A stretch of DNA of 64,000 nt, taken from contig NC_052018.1 in assembly GCF_015832195.1 (NCBI RefSeq), forward strand, positions 2,865,356 through 2,929,355. The letters are read 5' to 3'. Below, piece by piece: positions 42,401 through 54,400 of the stretch (the stretch's first letter is position 1; the number at the start of each line of letters is the position of its first letter). Below the pieces are notes generated by a model, which saw nothing but the letters and a program-made list of their open reading frames with translations, did not search any database and had not been told where the DNA came from. Both the position numbers and the translations under genes were made by a program. Origin of the DNA: Motacilla alba alba. Lineage: Eukaryota > Chordata > Aves > Passeriformes > Motacillidae.

Positions 42401-45400
42401 GCAATTACACTGCGGAAAGAATATACATAATTTTTTAACTAAAAGCCTTCTATCAAGGCCTACATTTCCTAGTTGTTAGACTCATATTTAATTTATGCAA
42501 TCTGACCTTCCCAATTCAAAAATCTTACCTGGCATCTCCTTTTGAAAGGTTGGTGTTTACGGGGTGAAGAATAACCTTGTTTGCATCCACATCCACCACA
42601 CATTTTGTATGCAGATCAAGCTCTATAAAGAAATGAGAGAGTGTCAAGTGCTGCTCCTAAAGCACTAGGATTATATACACCATTACTTCCTCCAGACACC
42701 AAATTTATTCATGCAGTCTGACAGCCACCCATCAGCCAGAGAATAGAAACAGGACTTTTGCCAAATTCCACTTCTAGGGATATTCTGATGGGATGGATCC
42801 TGTCCAGCTTTAAAGCAAGCACTCTTTTCAAAGCAAGAAAAAGCATTTGGGTTTCACTGAAGGACAATCAGCATATACAAGGGCAGTATGAAATTTCTTC
42901 TGGGGGGAAAAGAACCATTTAGGCTTGGTACCACTTTGACAGCTCTTCTTATTGCTCCCTCAATGCCTCGCAGGGAAAGCTGGCCCTGCCATCTGCAGCA
43001 CATTTTCCCCGGCCACTGCTGTGATACGGTGCCAGCTGTCAGTCCTGGGGCACCTGCTCGCAGAAATTCAAGTCCCATCAAAAATAATTTAGGTGCAAGC
43101 ACGTAGAAAAGGGCTTGTCCTTCCCCCACAGGCTCCAGGCGAGTCCAGCTCTCCCAAGTGACGCCAAGCAGTGGGATGTGGACTATGAGTAACGAGGATA
43201 TTTGGAGTGTGTGAGAATTCTCAGCCATAGAGGCGGGGAAAGCAAAATAAAAGCTTCAGATAACACTGACAGCAGCCCAAGGTATCCACCCAGTGACAAA
43301 TGGAGTTAGGAATGGGAGAAAGCACACAGCCTGCACCCAAAGTCACTGCTATAGGATGTGGGGCCTGGGCACAAACAAGTCCCTGAACAGTGACACTAAC
43401 CCTGGAAAGGGCTCCCAAGGGGTGATTCTGATGGGTGTCAGGGCCAAAGTCACTGCTACAGACACCCAGGACATGGGGCCTGCACAGAAACAAGTCCCTG
43501 CACAGTGGCAATGGCCCTGGAAAGGGTTCACAAGTGCTGATTCCAATGGCCATGACACACTGTTCACCCCCAAAGTCACTGCTACAGACACCCAGGACGT
43601 GGAGTCTGGACACAAACATGTCCATGCACAGTGACAGTGGCCCTGGAAAGGGCTCTCAAGGGGTGATTCTGATGGGTGTCATGGCCAAAGTCACTGCTAC
43701 AGACACTCAGGACGTGGGGCCTGCACACAAACATGTCCCTGCACAGTGACACTAACCCTGGAAAGGGCTCCCAAGGGGTGATTCTGATGGGTGTCATGGC
43801 CAAAGTCACTGCTACAGACACCCAGGACGTGGGGCCTGCACACAAACAAGTCCCTGCACAGTGGCAATGGCCCTGGAAAGGGTTCACAAGTGCTGATTCC
43901 AATGGCCATGACACACTGTTCACCCCCAAAGTCATAGCTACAGACACCCAGGACACGGGGCCTGCACACAGGTCTCTGAATAGTGACACTAACCCTGGAA
44001 AGGGCTCCCAGGTGCTGATTCTGGTGGCCATGACACACTGTTCACTCCCAAAGTCACTGCTACAGACACCCAGGATGTGGAGTCTGGACACAAACATGTC
44101 CATGCACAGTGACACTGGCCCTGGAAAGAGCTCCCAAGGCTCCCAGTGTCAGTGGCTATGACACTGTTCACCCCCAAAGTCACTGCTACAGACACCCAGG
44201 ACGTGGGGTCTGGACACAAACATGTCCCTGCGCAGTGACACTAACCCTGGAAAGGGCTCCCAGGTGCTGATTCTGGTGGCCATGACACACTGTTCACCCC
44301 CAAAGTCACTGCTACAGACACCCAGGACGTGGAGTCTGGACACAAACATGTCCATGCACGGTGACACTGGCCCTGGAAAGAGCTCCCAAGGCTCCCAGTG
44401 TCAGTGGCTATGACACTGTTCATCCCCAAAGTCACAACTACAGACACCCAGGACACAGGACCTGCACACAAACATGTCCCTGCGCAGTGACACTGGCCCT
44501 GGAAAGGGTTCCCAAGTGCTGATTCCAATGGCCATGACACACTGTTCACCCCCAAAGTCACAGCTACAGACACCCAGGACATGGGGCCTGCACACAGGTC
44601 TCTGAACAGTGACACTAACCCTGGAAAGGGCTCCCAGGTGCTGATTCTGATGGCCATGACACACTGTTCACCCCCAAAGTCACTGCTACAGACACCCAGG
44701 ACACAGGGCCTGCACACAAACATGTCCATGGACGGTGACACTGGCCCTGGAAAGGACTCCCAAGTGCTGATTCCAATGGCCATGACACACTGTTCACACC
44801 CTTCCATGCCGGGATGACGAGGGGCTACGCGGAATAACCTCCACACAGGGTTCAGCACCTCAGCTGAATCACCCAAATACGCTCATGTCTAATCATGTTA
44901 ATTATAATCCTCATCCTCCTTCATCTCTGCTCTTTCCTCCTCAGTCACCTGTACTTGCTCTTTCACCTCACAGCACCTTATAAACTCAGTCTGGAAATCT
45001 CTCAGGCTGTGCTTATTGCACAGAATCTTGCAGACTTGTCTCTCCTGCTAAGTGACACAATAAGAGGGAGTTTCTTCCATGAACATTTTTGGAAAGAAAT
45101 GTTACAGCCTTTTGCCACCTCACACGCAGCAAAGAAAGCCAAAGCTCAAGATCACTGGCCAAAGCAGGCAGTCACATGAAACTGCAATTCTCCTGAGCAA
45201 AATTGCTCCTCTGTTATTACACTGTAAGGAGTAAGAGCCAGACGAGTTCCAGAAGCCAGTGTTTATTTTAATTTCTCCCCACACCCTGAAAGCCAATTTA
45301 CCTATCATTAATATGCAACACATGCTTGCTCAGATGAAACCGCACTCTTCGTACGTCCCATATCCGACAAGGCACTTTATCTTGGTCTGGCTGGTTAGTG

Positions 45401-48400
45401 ATTAACACTCTGTGTTGCAGTGACCTGCTTTTCCCAGCTCCTGAGGAAGGGTTTTACCTGCCTCATGCAAAGCGTAAAGGTCTGCAAGCAGCATGCTTTC
45501 TGCCACGTTTTTTAATGCAGCTCTTGAGAGAGAACGCCCATGGCAGGCTTTGCATCCGTGACTGCCCAGTGAACTCCATCTTACCAGGGCTCATTAAACC
45601 TCTCTTTGTGAAATGCCCTTAAGAAAGCACACAGGCAGGATAAAAGACTTCCTTAAAGTCAAATGTTGCAAGAAAAAAGGTTTCAAAGCCAATTTGTCCA
45701 GTGCAACACACCTTGTTTGATTATCACTCTCACAGAGGTCATGCCAAAACCCCTCACCTTGGTGTGCAGCATGATTTTGGAAGATGTGGTGAGCCAAACT
45801 AGCAGCTATTTCCAAACAGAGAGGTTCCAGTCCTTCCCTCCTGTGCCTGTTGCTCACCTTCTGCCACTACCGTGCTCAGCAGATCCTCTGTAAGTCATCT
45901 CAAGTTACTTCAACAGCAGAAAACGACCCAACATGGAAAATGGATGTATCCAGACCCTATGGAAAGCTCCACCAGCCCACTGAAAGCTTGGCCATGAAAA
46001 CAGGTGGGGAGACCTGTGCAGAGGGAAGAGAGGAGCTGGGAGAGATCTTGTCCCAGCTGAGATGAACTGCTCCACCAGTTCATGGTGTCACATGAAACAA
46101 ACCCCTAAGAAACAGTTATATTGAGCCTCTAAGCTGGGTCTGGATCCAGACAGCCTTAAGGCTGCTTATCCCAGTTACCTTGGCCAAAGGCTCACATGGA
46201 AACTCTCAGCTGAAGAAACAGTTTAAATCCTGTTTGAACAGCATATCATTCACTTCCTTCAAATTCTGCCTCCATTACATTCTTTGGCAGATTTCTAAAT
46301 TCTTTAATGCTTCTGGTACGCTGAGAGATGAATCTTACATTAGCCACGACTGAAATTTATATCATCATCATTTCCACCTCATTACATTTTTAATATCATT
46401 AAAGCAGGTTGGCCTTATAGTCAAATTATCTGCCTGCTCTTTTGGATATGATCACACAAGGACTCCACCCTTACTTTTACTAGTTTCAGTGTCTCCCAGG
46501 TGAGCTGGGTACTTGCTGCTCCTGAACAACAAGCAAAATTGGGATGCACCAAGATAAGATCATAAGGATTCACATCCAAACACCCCAATTAATTCCTCCT
46601 GTAGTAAGGACTCACTTATCAAAGTTTGGTATTATTTTCTTCAACTATTTAGGCGTGTTTTTTTCAGGCAGCATGAAATTCAGAAATTAAAGGTGAAATT
46701 AAAAGATGACAGAAGCAGCTCACCATCAAACTTTGAAGACTTATCTCAAATTCTGCACCTCAAACAAATAGAAAATCTCACCTATTATTATTGCTAACTT
46801 GCTTCTACCTTCAGTCATTACTGAGCAAACACAATCAACTACTCCCTTGCTTAATCAAATCAAGAAACTAATCAGCTAATTCCTCTTTGAAGAATAAAAA
46901 CTCAAACTCTCAACATCAAGAATCATTTATTGCAGAGAATTAAAATCTCTTTCACAACTTCAGAATGAGAGAGCTGTGACATCCATAATAAAAGGGTAAC
47001 ACTTATCTGAGTCACTTCTCCACATTTACATTTCACAGCAGTAGAAGTGTTAAGCAAAGCTGGGCTGAGTGTAAGAATAATTGTTAAAGTGTTGTGTCCA
47101 AGCTGCTCACAGAGATTTCCTTGGGTGAGTTTTTATTTTACTTGTGAAACTGGAAGGTGGGTGTTGAAGGAAGTCACTCTCCTTCCTCATTCCCTTGATT
47201 TTTCAACACCTCACATGACTTTTCTAAAAAACTGGGATTCAGTGTGGATCATAGTTGAAACCACACTTGTGTAAATCCCAAATCGTTACCGTGCCTTTGA
47301 TAACAGCATTGTGGGTGTTGTAAAAATAACTCACTCCCCATATACACTTTGGGCTTTTTCACTAAGAAATTCAGCGAGTTTCAAACAGGATGGAAAAGTT
47401 AGCAAGCAAGAGAGAGCTGGAAAAGCAAACCCAGGAGCAGCCTAGCACTGCAAGGAAAGGTGGATTCAGCAGGCATTGGCCCATTCCCACCACAGGTAAA
47501 AATTTCCAATCCCTCTGTAAGAGCAGTCACGTGTCTGGTAATCATAAACTCACCGCAGCAGATTTTCCACAACAGAGCTGAGAAACACTGGCAAAGGTGC
47601 CACTTGAAATTGTACTAATCAGGTTTGGGGCAGAGACAAGGAGTGTGTGTGAATCCTGGAGGAAGGGGAGAGAGGTATTTTGGAAAATGTTGCACATTTG
47701 CACCTCTGGGAAATTCCTGTCTTTGCTTATGGATCTGGCAGGGAACAGCTTCCATGGACTGGCTGCAACTACTGACAACAGAGGTTGGATAATGTTGGAC
47801 CCAACTCTAGAGGCTGCCTCAGGTGGCACAACAGAAACACCTGAACTGCCATGTGGTGACATTGCCTCTTCCTCAGCCACAACCCTAAAAACCATCCCAC
47901 TGCAGGTCACTGCATTTCAGACCCAAACAGATCCTAAGAGAAGGTTTTTGCACGGCAGCTTGAAATAACCTTAAGGTGAATAATGATACAGCAAATAAGG
48001 GGGTATGCAAGGTTTTAAACTCGTGGTTGGGGGGAGCATGGCATAATAAGAGCTTTTAGCACCACAGCCAGGTGGATGAAAGGTCTGTTACAAATTATTT
48101 CTCAATATCTTCCACTTTACAGTCCCTATTTTTTCTCATTGTATAAGATGGCAGCAGCTAGAAGTGCTACAAGAGAGTTGGAGAGGGACTTGGGACAAGG
48201 CATGGAGGGACAGGACACAGGGAATGGCTTCCCACTGCCAGAGGGCAGGGTTACATGGGATATTGGGAAGGAATTGTTCCCTGGGAGGGTGGGGAGGCCC
48301 TGGCACAGGGTGCCCAGAGAAGCTGTGGTTGCCCCTGGATCCCTGGAAGTGTCCAAGGCCAGGCTGGACACGGCTTGGAACCACTTGGGATAGTGGAAGG

Positions 48401-51400
48401 TGTCCTTGACCGTGGCAGAGGGTGGAATAGGAGGAGTTTAAGGTCCCTTGTAACCCAAACCATTCCATGACTCTATGAATTATGAGAAAGCACTTCCCAA
48501 TCAATCAAGAGCTTTGGCTTCCATGTAAGTTTTGCCATTAAAACTCAATTTAAGAAATTAGTTTGCGAAGGTTGACGATTTCCCGGCCCTTTCAAATACC
48601 ATTTGATCCTGAACTCCACTGAAACGGAGCCACGAACCTGGTGTTGTAAGACAGGTCAAATAAAAGTTGTCTCAGATTCCTCCTGGTCCTACTACCAGAT
48701 TTAGGGCAGCTGTACCTTCAGTGACACCTCAGGACCCTTTGGAGATGGGCCTCAGGTTCTACAGAGTCACTGGGAACCAGAACAACTGGCCTTGCAGAGC
48801 TTCACAAAAGCTGGAAAAGCCAACTGAAGTATAACAAATAAAATGTGAAAGGTTTCAAGCGCCCCTCCCTAAGCTCATAAGCCAAAATTGGCCCCAAATA
48901 CAAAAGCTCAAATAATCTCCTGTGAAGACAGACGATAGAAATTTTATATTTTTAAATTGCCAGTAGATTTTCAGGAGATTAACATTCCCTTGGAGGTTAG
49001 TTCTGGAATGTTGTACCCTGAGCCGTCAAGTTGCATTGGATAAGAAATCACAATTGGTTTCTCATACTTTTCTTGGTCTGGAAAAGCAAATGGCAAAAAC
49101 TGAGAAATGTTTAAACAGTAACTGAAAAATATTTGTTTATCACACTAATCAACTAAAAAAAAAAAAAAAAGAGAAGCTGTTGTTTGGGGTCTTCTGTTGG
49201 TTTTTTGTTTGAAAAAGAAATGTGAAAGCCGGTTCAAAGACAACAAATCCTCAAGTTTCCCTGCCAATATTTGTTTCCTAAGAGTGACTTTTCTCTTTTC
49301 CACGTAGGAGCCAACACAAATAGAGGCAAAACTAACTGAGGAGATGAGTGAATGTGAAATAACTTCCATCTACATGATAATGCTGAGGGCTTATATGGAA
49401 AAAAGAGTGTAAAAGCACTTTTAGGGAATTGATTGCAAGACATAGTGATAAATTCTGACAAAAATACAGTAATTTCACTTGTATTTTACACCTACCAACA
49501 TGAAGGCACCTTTCAAGCTTCTCTTGTTATATGAACTGCTCAAATGTAAGTCATGAAATTTTCAGTTTGCAGCAATTAAAGGTCATTAAATATGTAAGAG
49601 TGCATCTGGAAGGGCACACTGCTATTAAAGTTTGTCCATGAGGGGAAAATCAACTCAAACTCACGAGCACATGGAACAGGCAAGGTGCCCTCTCATGTTA
49701 ATTCCGTGTTGTCCAAATACTTAAAAATGGGTTCGGTTCTCTGCTGCTTAGTTTTCTGCAAGGAAAGAGCTTCCCAAGCAGCTTTAGTGAAGGCACTTCA
49801 TCATCTGGACATTGACCTTGCTCACAGCCAGCTCTGCTGCTGCAAACACCCCTGGGCTCGTGGGGACAGAGTAAACAAATCAGTGTGGGGACTCTGGTGA
49901 GCTCCCAGGGAAGTTCTGGAGATATTAACAGGCATGAAATGCCTGAGTTTGCTCAGCCACCAAGCACCCAAAAGCCAAGGCAGAGCTATTCCAGGTGTAT
50001 CTCATCTCCAGGAGGAGCAGCCAACCTGAAACCAGAGCAGCAAGGGAACCTCCCCCTGCACTTGGAGCTGGGAAGGTGCAATTAGCACTAAAATTCCTTT
50101 ATGGCATCCACGCTGGATGTCTGGGAGTCTCTTAAGGCTGTAGCACCTCAGGAGCTCTTAAAATACAATTGCCTCACAAGATGAAACATTAACTCTGCAT
50201 CCTTTACCCATTTGGCACCTTATCTCAAGGTTAATCCTGCTCCTAGCCCAAACACTGTTTTATAGCTTATCAACCATCACCAGGAAATATTCCAAACTCC
50301 AGGCACTCGTGCATGACAAGGATAATGGTAAAGAAAAGCCCTGTGGTTTGCACATTGCCATCAGGATACAACAGGTGCCATTTCACACCCTTTAAGACTG
50401 TAATTAATCTCATAAATCCGCTTGCACAAACTCCAATTTATAGATAAATTGTCTCTGTTGTAATTTCCATGGGAAAACAAACAAACAAGAGCACAGGAAC
50501 AACCCCCACCTCCTCACCTCAAACCCCAAAAACATTTCAAGTAGCTGGAAATGAAACCTCCTCCAAGAAGAGTAGGAGGACATAAAATTACCACCTGACA
50601 CAATGATCAGAAGCTTGTACAGATACAGATGCAAATTCCTTCCTCACAAGCACTGGAAACAGAATCTTTAGCATCTAAGTATAAGAAGATCTCTGCTTCA
50701 ATGCTGATAGTCTGGAAAAATACACATATCAACATAACAGATAGCTGAATGTGTATTTACAGGCAATCCAGATACTTAAACTGGAGGTTTAAACAGATCT
50801 TACACTACAGTTCTAGAACATTTTAATCCAGATATTTAAACTGGAACCGCAGGTCTTACACTACAATCCTAGAACAGTTTAATATGGCAGCATTGCCAGA
50901 TTACAGGCAGTTGTTTTCCTGCCTTTCTTGTTCAAAAAATATTGACCCAAGTTAGATCAGTTTGGACTGGCTTAAGTGGCATCAGCCATATTTTTGAGCT
51001 TAAGTCATGTTCTTTTAAAATAGAGCAACTTTTATCAGCATTGATTAACACGACACTGAACTGATTCAAAAGCACAAGGAAACACAATGACTCAATATAC
51101 TTATGTACTGCCTGTACCCAAACATCACCTGAAAACAAAGCATTCAGTCAGAAAAATCTTAATTAAAAAGCCTTCAGCTGTCATTTGCTTTGCTTCATGG
51201 TATGGCTTGAGATTTGCATTTACCTGAAATATGATGAATATCTGCTAAAAGAATTCAAACACGACACTTATAAAAGGAAACCCACTGCAAATCTTAACTA
51301 AAACAGCAAAAGAACTTCCTGATTGTTATCAAGCCCCTATTCGAATAACGCGGTGCACTAGGAAATACTTCAGTGAATTACAGAGCCAAGAAAATAAAAG

Positions 51401-54400
51401 ACCAGGAGCCTTATCTAACAGAGCAGTGCTGAATTATTTAATTCATAAAAGCCTGTTAATCGAGATCCCAGTCTGCAAAGTAGGAGCGATGTAAAGAGAG
51501 CCATCTCAGCTGCCACCCAGGAGAGCCTCCAACCTCAGACGTGGCACTGCGAACGCGTGGACACAGCAGCATTTTTATAAAAGCAAAGCTTCCACACAGG
51601 CTTGGGAGGATTGAGGTCTAATTTGAAGCGAGACGCAAAATGAAGCGGCCTGGATGCAAAAAAAAACCCCTAAACCCAAGTACAATTAGAAATGCTTCCC
51701 CTCAGTAAAAATTAGTGCTATAAACTGAGTTTATGGATTACCACTCTGTATGAGAATGAAGCAAGGCTCTCAATCCAAACACCTTGAAATGGGAGTGCTA
51801 TAAATAACCAATTATTTGATACACAAATCCCTTCCACATGCAGGCAAGGAACCCATTATACTTTTATGAGCTGTAAAAACTCCTAACAGTTAAGCACACC
51901 ACTTTTATTAACCTAATAAACCCTTGCCTTAAGAAATTCATAACTCAAACACCAAAGACAACCACCACCACCACAAGTAAACACCGAGAATATTTCAAAG
52001 CTTAACTCTCCACAGTCTCAGCCATCTGACAGGTTTGCAATGTTAAGCCCTTCGGTGCAGAGGGAAGGAAAGAACATTACTCGTGATCCTGAAGAAAACA
52101 AATACTTGCTTCAGGTCCAAAGCCCCAGAAGTCCATACAAATACTGCTCAGAACAAAATATGTATGAAAGGGCTTCCAGGAAAGCTGCCTCTTGCCTCAA
52201 AACTTAATAAAAAAAAAAAGCAAGGCCACAGAAGTCTTACAAACGGATGACTCTTCAGAAAATCAGTTGCACAAATGCTTAAATTTAACATTAAATAGGT
52301 TAGAAAAATTGTAGCCTTGGTACCACTGTCTGTTTCTATAAATTCAAGGTGCATCAGAAATACCATAGGGAGGTATCAGTTGTTTAGACCTGACCAAAAC
52401 ATCTGGACTGTGACAAATAATCTGCTGGGGAAAAAAAAAAACAAACACTTCCAGGACATTTTGTTTGAGAGAGAAAACTACATGGATCTTCTAGGCTAGA
52501 CTTAAATGGATTTAGGCATCACTCACAAATAACAGGATGTTTAATAGCAGCAAACTGCCAAGAGTGGGGGGGTTCAGGCCCCCCTTCTCTCTGAGGAACA
52601 TCAAGGACTGATACTCAAATGTCCCTGACTCCTGACAGAAGTCATTCTAACAGGAGTCATCCTCCCCACAAGATTTTTAAGTTTATACAGAATAAAAGAC
52701 AAACAGAAGTTGGACTTGTCCCTTCCAATTCAGGATATTCTATGAAAGAGAATACCAAGATACAATCTAGATTTCCTCTAGATTCCTTTACTTCCCCCAC
52801 TGCTTCCCCACAGTTCCTGGCTGGAAAGGGACACGAGGACAAACTCAGGGCTGAACAGATGAAGGATATATGTGGGAGGGAGAGGTGCATTAGTCATCCC
52901 TGGAGATTCCAAACCTCACTGATCAAGACCCTGTGCAACCTCATCTCATCTGACGTCCCTTCCAACCTGAATTATTGTCTAATCCCGGGGCTGAGGAACA
53001 CCAAGCAGTCAGGAGACATCTGGGGCACAGCCAAGGAAATGACCTATGTCAGGAAAGGGACATGAGCAAGAGGAAAGCCCAAACTGTCACCGACACCGGG
53101 CACCACCTTCCAGCTCCTCTCCCAGCTCCCACCAACTCCTCCACACTGCCACTCCATCTCTTCCAACCAATTCTCTCTAAGGATGGGTTCTGCTCTGTTT
53201 TGAGAGCTGGCACCTAAAGTTTACCAAAATGCAGCTTTTGGTCAAAATATTCTCAGTTTCCCTAAACCACCAGACTGTAAAGACATCGATTCCATCTCTT
53301 GTTCTGGAAGAGGGACTCAGGAGCTCTTGTGAACTCAGTGAACATTCCCCTGCTGACGTTTTACAGGCGCAGAATCACTTTATTTAATATTTTAACCCTC
53401 TTCTTTTTTAATAGAAAGGAATTTAAAAGATATTATATGTCAGATGATGTAGGCAATAAAGGGCTTCCCCTCTCCCTCCTTTTTTTGCTCCAACTACTAA
53501 ACTGACTTCGCTAGATTCCCTTTCCCCAAAAGAATTATTGGCACACTGCTGTGAGAATGTGGGATCAAAAAAAAAGCCACCCTACACTTTCTTGGATTTC
53601 TGCCTTCTTCACCTTCCCATTCCTTGGCTGAAGCTGCCTTTTCATACTCGCTTCCTCATCATCCAGAGCAAGTTTTTCTAATTAAGACAAGTAATAAACA
53701 TTTAAACAGCTGCCCAGACCACGGTCTGATTAACATAACCCTTAGGCAAGTTTCGTTGAGGGAAAAAAAAAAAAAGCCAACAACAACCCAAAAACAACAA
53801 CAAGAAATATTTTTCTTGTCAATTCTCGCTTCCTCTTCTGTATTTTCTCGCTTGTTTTTTGTCCTTGCGTCGCTGTCATCTGGTTAACAGCGTCCCACTC
53901 AAGCAGCGAGGGCTGCACAGCAGCGAGGTGAATTAGCACGGGGCAAAATGCAGAAATAGAGGCATTTTCCCCCAAATCCGCCAAGCAGGAAGAAGGAAGA
54001 GCTGTCCCAGCAGGAACCGGCTGTAAAGCAGGTGCAAGACGAGCGGAGAAGGGCTGTTCCCCCCCGGGGGAGCGAGCAAGGCAAAATAAAAGCCATAAAC
54101 CCAGATTTGGGAAAAGGGATATCGGGAGAAGGGGGTGAGAGCACAGCGCGGCTGCGGCCGCACACCCGCCTGCGCCTAGCCGGGCTGTGTTTATTCCTGA
54201 TGAATAATTAAGCACACACGGACACGCACCGATTCACCCGTACTGGGGCACACCTGTCCCCGACCGACACCTGTCCCCAAGGACCGGCACCCCCGGCCCG
54301 CGCCGCTCCCCGGAAGGACAGGGGAAGGGGATGCTGAAGAAGAAGGGGGAGCCTCACCTCGCCGGTTCATGGGGCGGACACGCACCGCCACCTTCACTTT

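Larger units (their letters stand above)
6400..42528 (-). other. KIF13B: Intron 2 of KIF13B (about 36.1 kb)
   Basis: A very long intron between exon 2 and the microexon. It holds most of the CR1 fragments listed separately, the solo LTR at 11081-11772, microsatellites near 21938 and 36654, and many homopolymer A/T runs. Stretches between the listed repeats (for example 20000-25300, 33000-36000 and 39000-42500) are AT-rich. I see no exon, RNA gene or recognisable element in them. Open frames in this intron lack domains or fall in CR1 sequence. Confidence 0.85.
42623..54357 (-). other. KIF13B: Intron 1 of KIF13B (about 11.7 kb)
   Basis: Runs from the exon 1 donor (CGA G|GTGAGG) to exon 2. It holds the minisatellite at 43339-44800, CR1 copies at 48160 and 52894, a 60-bp tandem duplication at 50766, and a CpG-retaining block near 51340-51680. 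The promoter-proximal ~230 bp is still CpG-rich and includes an ETS-type CCGGAAG at 54310-54316. I see no additional coding exon. Other stretches (44850-48100, 48500-50700) are ordinary AT-rich sequence with nothing I recognise. Confidence 0.85.

Noticed and set aside
43339..44800. Possible CRISPR-like array or coding repeat
   Set aside because: Units are adjacent tandem copies with no unique spacers, lie in a vertebrate intron, and differ by CpG decay and indels. This is a minisatellite.
52565..52584. G-run/C-run inverted repeat (GGGGGG...CCCCCC)
   Set aside because: Short, low complexity and easily explained by chance in an intron.
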